64,000 bases of DNA from Knufia peltigerae. Its lineage: Eukaryota > Ascomycota > Eurotiomycetes > Chaetothyriales > Trichomeriaceae. The stretch lies in NCBI GenBank assembly GCA_030247855.1, contig JAPDRN010000157.1, positions 1-64,000 of the forward strand. Direction: 5' to 3'. A program made the translations under genes and the position numbers. The notes below the pieces were generated by a model, which was not told where the DNA came from, searched no databases, and worked only from the letters and a program-made list of their open reading frames with translations. Shown piece by piece: positions 58,986-64,000 of this stretch (position 1 is its first letter; every line of letters begins with the position of its first letter).

Positions 58986-61613
58986 ATGTACCGCACCACC
59001 CTGAACCTGCTTGCCGGCGCGATCGCGCTGGGCCTCACCGCCGGCGCTGCCGGCGCCGCTGAAACCGCCGATACCGGCAAGGACAGCACCACCTTGGGCG
59101 CCGTGCTGGTGACCGGCTCCAACATCAAGCGCAGCGATACCGCCGGGCCGAATCCGGTGCAGATCGTCAGCCGCGAACAGATCGAGCAGACCGGCCGCTC
59201 CACCCTCACCGACGTGCTGCGCAACCTGTCGGCCAATGCCGGCAACAGCTTCGACGAGCAGTACACCGGCAGTTTCGCCGCCGGCTCGGCCTCGATCGGC
59301 CTGCGTGGCCTGTCTCCGAAGAACACGCTGGTGCTGGTCAACGGCTACCGCGTCTCCAACTTCGGTTTCGCGCTCAACACCCAGGACACCTTCGTCGACC
59401 TCAACGCGCTGCCGATCAGCGCGGTCGAACGCATCGAAGTGCTGAAGGACGGCGCTTCGGCGGTGTACGGTTCCGATGCCATCGCCGGTGTCATCAACAT
59501 CATCCTGCGCAGGAACTTCCAGGGCGTGGAAGTCGGCGGCGGCTTCGGTACCGCCACCCAGGGCGGCCTGAACGAGCGCAAGGCCAGCCTGCTGGCTGGC
59601 TTCGGTGACCTCGAACAGCAGGGCTGGAACGTGCTGTTCGGGCTGGACCTGCTCAAGCGTGATCGCCTCGACGCCGACCAGCGTGCCTACACCCGCAGCG
59701 GCGATTTCCGCGACAAGCCCGGCGGCCGCCTGGCCGGTTGGTCCACCGCCGGTGGCAACTGGCTGTCCAACCCGCGCGCACCGCAACCGTTCGCCAACTG
59801 CCCGGATGGCAGCCAGCTGCGCCCGTACAGCGATTTCGGCAGCACCCTGCCCGGCCAGGCCTGCGCCTTCAACGCCCAGCCGTTCAAGACCCTGCAGCCC
59901 GGCGCCGAGCGCCTGCAGGCGTCGTTGAGCGCGACCTACCGCTTCAACGACAGCGTCGAAGCCTTCGCCGACGTACTGTACAGCCACAACAAGGCCGACC
60001 AGATCTTCAGCGCGCCGCTGACCGTCGGCCCCGGCCTGCGCGCGTACAACCCGGCCACCGGCACCCTGATCGACGTGCCGGCGGTGCTGCCGGTCGGCCA
60101 CCCGAACAATCCGGGCAGCACGCCGCTGCCGTTCGAGTACACGTTCTTCGACCTCGGCCCGCGCCTGAAGGACAACACCCAGGTGTTCTACCGCGCCTTG
60201 GCCGGCGTGCGTGGCAGCGGCGAGCGATGGGACTGGGAAGTGGCGGCGCTGACCTCGCAGAGCGCGCAGCGCGAATACGTCGACAACTTCGTCAACCGCT
60301 ACGCGTTCGAGCAGATCCTGCGCGATGGCAGCTACAACTTCCTCAACCCGTCCAGCACGCCGGGCGCGCTGGACGCACTGCGCCTGCAGACCAAGCGCCC
60401 GGGCTGGTACAAGCTGCACTCGCTCAACGTCAAGGCATCGACTTCGTTGTGGGAACTGCCGGCCGGCGCGATCGGCTTTGCGTGGGGCGCGGAATTCCGC
60501 AAGGAATCGCTGGACGCGCGCACCAGTGCGCAGGTGCTGTCCGGTACCGAGCTGCGCCCGGCGATCAACATCGTCGATGGCGAACGCCAGGTCAGTGCCG
60601 CCTATGCCGAGTTCAGCGTGCCGCTGCATCGCACGCTGGAACTGCAGGTCGCCGGTCGCGGTGACCACTACGATGACTTCGGCAAGGCGTTCTCGCCGAA
60701 GTTCGCGCTGCGCTGGCAGCCGATGGACAGCCTGCTGCTGCGCGGCTCGTTCTCGCGTGGCTTCCGTGCACCGTCGCTGCCGGAGATCGCACCGGGGCAG
60801 ACCATCAGCTACGGCTCGGTGGTCGATCCGTTCGATCCGCTGCAGCCGGGCGGCAGCCGTGGCGTGACCAACCTGCGCACCGGCAATCCAGACCTGAAGG
60901 CCGAACGCTCGCGCAACCTCAATGTCGGTGCAGTGTGGTCACCCGATGCCGATTCCAGCATCGGCCTGGACTGGTACCGCATCGAACAGGACAACCTGGT
61001 CAAGCCGGACAGCGCGCAGTTCATCGTCAACAACCCGGACCTTTTCCCCGGTCGCGTGCAGCGCGATGCACAGGGTCGCATCCAGATCATCACCAACCAG
61101 TACGCCAACCAGGGCGAGCTGACCACCTCGGGCATCGACCTGGAAGCCAGCCGTACCTTCCGTACCGATGGCTGGGGCAACTTCACCGTGGCCGGCAGCT
61201 GGACCCACCTGCTCAGCTTCAAGCAGCCGCTGGTGGCTGGACAGGCGCCGTATGACGGTGCCGGCAACAACCGCCATGGCGCGCTGCCACGCACGCGCGG
61301 CACCACGTCGTTGAACTGGGCGGTTGGTGACTGGAGCAGCACGCTGAGCCTGCAGTACGTGAGCGGCTATGACCAGCGCGTGGCCACCGCCACCAGCAAT
61401 CCGGGCCTGCGCGACAAGGTCAAGCCCTACCATCAGCTGGACCTGTACGTGGCCTACGAGGGCATTCCGAAGACCACGCTGTCGCTGTCGGTGCTGAACC
61501 TGACCGACAAGGACCCGCCGTTCGATCCGGCCGGCGGCTCCAGCGGCTTCGACATCAGCCAGTACAACCTGCGCGGTCAGTTCGTTTCGCTGGGCGCGCG
61601 TTACCGGTTCTGA
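58986..61613 (+). CDS. large TonB-dependent receptor
   Basis: 875 aa. Signal peptide (LLAGAIALGLTAGAAGA), then VLVTGSNIKRSDTAGPNPVQ, the plug block LTDVLRNLSANAGNSFDEQY and VERIEVLKDGASAVYGSDAI. The barrel has the LRGSFSRGFRAPSLPEI and LSLSVLNLTDKDPPFDPAGG blocks of the large xanthomonad/caulobacter receptors and ends in ARYRF. Cargo unknown; no operon partner or Fur site is evident. SMAG repeats follow the stop. Confidence 0.92.
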   Translation: MYRTTLNLLAGAIALGLTAGAAGAAETADTGKDSTTLGAVLVTGSNIKRSDTAGPNPVQIVSREQIEQTGRSTLTDVLRNLSANAGNSFDEQYTGSFAAGSASIGLRGLSPKNTLVLVNGYRVSNFGFALNTQDTFVDLNALPISAVERIEVLKDGASAVYGSDAIAGVINIILRRNFQGVEVGGGFGTATQGGLNERKASLLAGFGDLEQQGWNVLFGLDLLKRDRLDADQRAYTRSGDFRDKPGGRLAGWSTAGGNWLSNPRAPQPFANCPDGSQLRPYSDFGSTLPGQACAFNAQPFKTLQPGAERLQASLSATYRFNDSVEAFADVLYSHNKADQIFSAPLTVGPGLRAYNPATGTLIDVPAVLPVGHPNNPGSTPLPFEYTFFDLGPRLKDNTQVFYRALAGVRGSGERWDWEVAALTSQSAQREYVDNFVNRYAFEQILRDGSYNFLNPSSTPGALDALRLQTKRPGWYKLHSLNVKASTSLWELPAGAIGFAWGAEFRKESLDARTSAQVLSGTELRPAINIVDGERQVSAAYAEFSVPLHRTLELQVAGRGDHYDDFGKAFSPKFALRWQPMDSLLLRGSFSRGFRAPSLPEIAPGQTISYGSVVDPFDPLQPGGSRGVTNLRTGNPDLKAERSRNLNVGAVWSPDADSSIGLDWYRIEQDNLVKPDSAQFIVNNPDLFPGRVQRDAQGRIQIITNQYANQGELTTSGIDLEASRTFRTDGWGNFTVAGSWTHLLSFKQPLVAGQAPYDGAGNNRHGALPRTRGTTSLNWAVGDWSSTLSLQYVSGYDQRVATATSNPGLRDKVKPYHQLDLYVAYEGIPKTTLSLSVLNLTDKDPPFDPAGGSSGFDISQYNLRGQFVSLGARYRF

Positions 61614-61621
61614 TTGCCACT

Positions 61622-61680
61622 GTAGAAGCCGAGCCCACGCTCGGCTCTACAGGAGCGTGCGGACCAACGGTCCGCACCCA
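61622..61680. terminator. SMAG palindrome and GTGCGGACC hairpin between convergent genes
   Basis: 61622-61650 is a GTAG-to-CTAC palindrome with GAAGCCGAGC/GCTCGGCT stem; 61658-61680 is GTGCGGACCAACGGTCCGCA. Together they fill the space between the receptor stop and the convergent transporter gene and probably end transcription both ways. Confidence 0.65.
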
Positions 61681-61713
61681 CCAAAGGCAAGGGCCATGCC
61701 CGGCGTGGCTGCA

Positions 61714-63693
61714 TCAACGGCTCAGGTGCAGGAACTGCAGGTGCCGTTCGTACTGGCTGATGATGTCGTTGATGATCTGCTTGCGGCTGTAGCCGACCAG
61801 GTCGTAGTCCTGGCTGCCCTCGTACAGATGTACTTCGGCGCGGTAGTAGCGCTGGTTGCGCAGCTGCTGCGCGGCGAAAGACGGAGTCAGGTAGCCACTG
61901 AGGATCACCCGGTACTGGAAGTCCTGCTGCTCGCCGTGGTTGACCGACAGTTCCATGTCGCCCGCTTCGAAGCGCGTCTGCACGTCCCAGCCCTGCTCAC
62001 GCAGCTGCTCGGCCACCGCCTCCATCGCCGGCTTCACCGTGTCGTCCATGAAGCGGTACACCTGGTCGCGTACCGGGAAGTGCATGGCCTGGGTCAGGCG
62101 CTGGCGCCAGCCCTGGTGATGGCGATCATCGCCGATCAGCGGCGATGGCCGGAACTGCTGCGCACGTTTGCGATGGGACTCGTCACTGAAAGCACGGGTC
62201 AGGCCCCACATCATCAACAGCAGCACCGCCGAGAACGGCAACGAGGCCAGCACCACCGCTGATTTCAAGGCATCGATGCTGCCGGCCAGCAGCAGGCCGG
62301 CGGTCAGCACCGCGATCACCGTGCCCCAGAACACGCGCAGCCAGCGCGGGCCATCGTCCTCTGGCGCACCGCCATGCGAGGACAGCGTGGACAGCACCAC
62401 CGCCCCGGAATCGGCCGACGTCACGAAGAAGATGAAGCTGACCAGCACGGTCACCCCGATCACCGCCTTGCTCCACGGGTAGCCGTCCAGCAGGGCGTAC
62501 AGCACCGTCGGTGGATCATCCACCGCCAGCTGCGCCAACTGCTGCTGGCCATGGTGCAGCACCTGGTCCAGCGCGCTGTTGCCGAAGATCGACAGCCACG
62601 CCAGGGTGAAGCCGAGCGGGATCAGCAATACGCCGAACACGAACTCGCGGATGGTGCGGCCGCGCGAGATGCGCGCGATGAACAGGCCGACGAACGGCGC
62701 CCAGCCGATCCACCAGGCCCAGTAGAACACCGTCCAGCCGCCCAGCCATTCCGGACGGCCACCATAGGCGTACACATCGAAACTCTTGCCCACCACGCTG
62801 CCCAGGTAATCGCCCAGGTTCTGCATCAGCGTGCTGAGCAAGTACTGGGTGGGGCCGGCGCAGAGCATGAACAGCACCAGCGCGATCGCCAGCAGCATGT
62901 TGATGTTGGCCATCCAGCGCACGCCCTTCTCCACCCCGGACACCGCCACTGCGACGGCCGCGCCCATCATCGCCACCACCAGCAGGATCTGCACCAAGTT
63001 GGAGTGCGGCACATTGAACAGGTGCGACAGGCCGGCGTTGAGATGCAGCACGCCGAAGCCCATGTCCGCACCGATGCCGAACACCGTGGCGACGATGCCC
63101 AAGGCGTCGACGGTGTAACCGATCGGGCCGTTGATGCGCTTGCCGATAAGCGGATACAGCGCCGAACGCAAGGCCAATGGCAGGTTGTGCCGGTAGGCGA
63201 AATAGGCCATCGCCATCGCCGCCAGCGCGAATACGCCCCAGCCATGCAGGCCCCAGTGCAGGAACAGCAGCTGCATGGCCTGGCGTGCACCGGCCTCACC
63301 CGCTGCGCCATCGCCCTGTGGCGGCTGCAGGTAGTGGGTCAGCGGTTCGGAAACGCAGAAGAAGAACAGGGTGATGCTGATGCCTGCTGCGAACAGCATG
63401 CCGGCCCAGGAGAGGTAGCTGAACTCCGGTTCGTCATGGTCGGCACCGAGCTTGATGCCGCCGTACTTGGACAACGCCACACCGACCACGAACACCAGGT
63501 ACAGGGTCATCGCCAGCAGGTAGTACCAGCCCACGTTGAGCGCGGCCCAGTCCTGCGCCTTGACCAGCATGCGACCGGCGCCGAGCGGGAACAGGCTGAC
63601 GAACAGTGCGAAGGCAACGACAACGATCGCCGCGAAGGCGAAGACGGGCCGCAGGGTTCGCACCGGCTGATGTTGAGGCTCCAGTGCTTCCAT
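61714..63693 (-). CDS. betT: BCCT-family choline/betaine transporter (BetT-like)
   Basis: 659 aa with 12 predicted membrane helices and a C-terminal cytoplasmic domain of about 130 residues, as in BetT. YGGIKLGADHDEPEFSYLSW, FFFCVSEPLTHYLQPP, and WAWWIGWAPFVGLFIARISR with GRTIREFV are the BCCT signature regions. It imports choline with protons or sodium for glycine betaine synthesis under osmotic stress. GGAG about 10 nt before the ATG. No bet genes are in the window. Confidence 0.9.
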   Translation of the reverse strand: MEALEPQHQPVRTLRPVFAFAAIVVVAFALFVSLFPLGAGRMLVKAQDWAALNVGWYYLLAMTLYLVFVVGVALSKYGGIKLGADHDEPEFSYLSWAGMLFAAGISITLFFFCVSEPLTHYLQPPQGDGAAGEAGARQAMQLLFLHWGLHGWGVFALAAMAMAYFAYRHNLPLALRSALYPLIGKRINGPIGYTVDALGIVATVFGIGADMGFGVLHLNAGLSHLFNVPHSNLVQILLVVAMMGAAVAVAVSGVEKGVRWMANINMLLAIALVLFMLCAGPTQYLLSTLMQNLGDYLGSVVGKSFDVYAYGGRPEWLGGWTVFYWAWWIGWAPFVGLFIARISRGRTIREFVFGVLLIPLGFTLAWLSIFGNSALDQVLHHGQQQLAQLAVDDPPTVLYALLDGYPWSKAVIGVTVLVSFIFFVTSADSGAVVLSTLSSHGGAPEDDGPRWLRVFWGTVIAVLTAGLLLAGSIDALKSAVVLASLPFSAVLLLMMWGLTRAFSDESHRKRAQQFRPSPLIGDDRHHQGWRQRLTQAMHFPVRDQVYRFMDDTVKPAMEAVAEQLREQGWDVQTRFEAGDMELSVNHGEQQDFQYRVILSGYLTPSFAAQQLRNQRYYRAEVHLYEGSQDYDLVGYSRKQIINDIISQYERHLQFLHLSR

Positions 63694-63894
63694 GGGCAGC
63701 CATCTCCGGATCGATCAGAAAGTAAGCCGGCGGATTCTGGATGAACAGCAGTGGACACAGGATGAAGTCGTGGCACCGCGCAGGCATGTTCGGCCGGTGT
63801 TCCGTGCTACGCGCGCGCCTGGAGGCCTGCAGGCGCGTTGGGCGACGGGGTCACGCTGGTCCGATCACGACACGCCACGTCCAGCGCCAGCGAT

Positions 63895-64000
63895 TCAACC
63901 CATCACATGCACGGCGCACAGCTTGTTGCCGTCGGGATCGCGCAGGTAGGCCAGGTACAACTGGCGCCCTGCCTTCTGCCGCACGCCAGCCGGATCTTCC
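63895..64000 (-). CDS. VOC-family (glyoxalase-like) protein, C-terminal end only
   Basis: The last 34 residues of a protein that continues past the right edge. LYLAYLRDPDGNKLCAVHVM is the typical end of a glyoxalase/bleomycin-resistance-fold domain (DPDGN...). Nothing more can be said from this fragment. Confidence 0.75.
   Translation of the reverse strand, partial: EDPAGVRQKAGRQLYLAYLRDPDGNKLCAVHVMG

Noticed and set aside
58815..60668. A 617-codon open frame on the minus strand
   Set aside because: Shadow of the large TonB receptor; repetitive Gly/Val/Gln composition typical of antisense frames in GC-rich genes.
1..64000. CRISPR arrays, tRNA/rRNA genes, complete insertion sequences, prophage
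   Set aside because: No regularly spaced repeats, no tRNA-like folds with valid arms, no transposase or phage structural genes were recognised.

Overview
The window is high-GC DNA from a gamma-proteobacterium of the Xanthomonadaceae, almost certainly a Stenotrophomonas of the S. maltophilia group. Three things point there: a catecholate siderophore operon of the S. maltophilia type, at least ten short GTAG-headed palindromes like the SMAG repeats of S. maltophilia, and the mix of TonB receptors, NrdAB, MntH/MntR and a fusaric-acid-type efflux operon. One run of 96 Ns (14518-14613) marks an assembly gap inside a gene start.

Layout. 1-2.6 kb: molybdopterin genes moaA and a moaC-moaB fusion, then two small conserved proteins. 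2.6-13.6 kb: an accessory region. It starts with a structured leader in front of a small helical protein, followed by a secreted-protein/lipoprotein pair, a decayed copy of the leader-linked gene, two small orphan genes resembling immunity proteins, an eroded Rhs tip, an immunity candidate and a 1567-residue Rhs polymorphic toxin with its own Sec signal. Two small exported proteins sit behind it. 13.6-19.1 kb: an AraC regulator divergent from a four-gene FUSC/DUF1656/HlyD/NodT efflux operon. 19.2-24.6 kb: a frameshifted small gene, an M14 peptidase, and a four-gene operon (DUF3348, DUF802, OmpA-type, DUF2894) whose two central products look like a MotA/MotB-type ion-driven stator with a very long cytoplasmic coiled coil, an architecture close to ZorA/ZorB. 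24.8-29.5 kb: an orphan SUKH protein, then a TonB receptor with a phytase-esterase-like enzyme behind a possible Pho box.

29.5-39.6 kb: the siderophore operon MFS-entC-entE-entB-ArCP-entF-entA, each gene overlapping the next, with EntB split into separate isochorismatase and carrier proteins. Fur-like sites precede this operon and a neighbouring DUF3817 gene. 39.7-44.7 kb: a luciferase-like oxidoreductase, a GNAT enzyme, a thioredoxin-like lipoprotein, and sodA-flavin reductase-TPR behind a promoter with a SoxR-type dyad and a 19-bp spacer. 44.7-47.7 kb: a desaturase and its ferredoxin reductase divergent from a FabR/DesT-type repressor.

47.8-52.7 kb: a metal module. A TonB receptor with a Cys pair in its plug overlaps a thioredoxin-like gene; mntR and mntH follow. 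The receptor and mntH share an MntR-type operator, and the receptor also has a Zur-like palindrome. 52.7-57.4 kb: nrdA-nrdB-flavodoxin-thioredoxin, with two NrdR-like boxes 32 bp apart. 57.4-64 kb: a quinone oxidoreductase, a small unknown, a large TonB receptor, a BetT-type choline transporter and the end of a VOC protein.

The best candidates for undescribed biology are the ZorAB-like motor operon, the leader with mutually exclusive hairpins, and the receptor-thioredoxin pair under apparent dual metal control.
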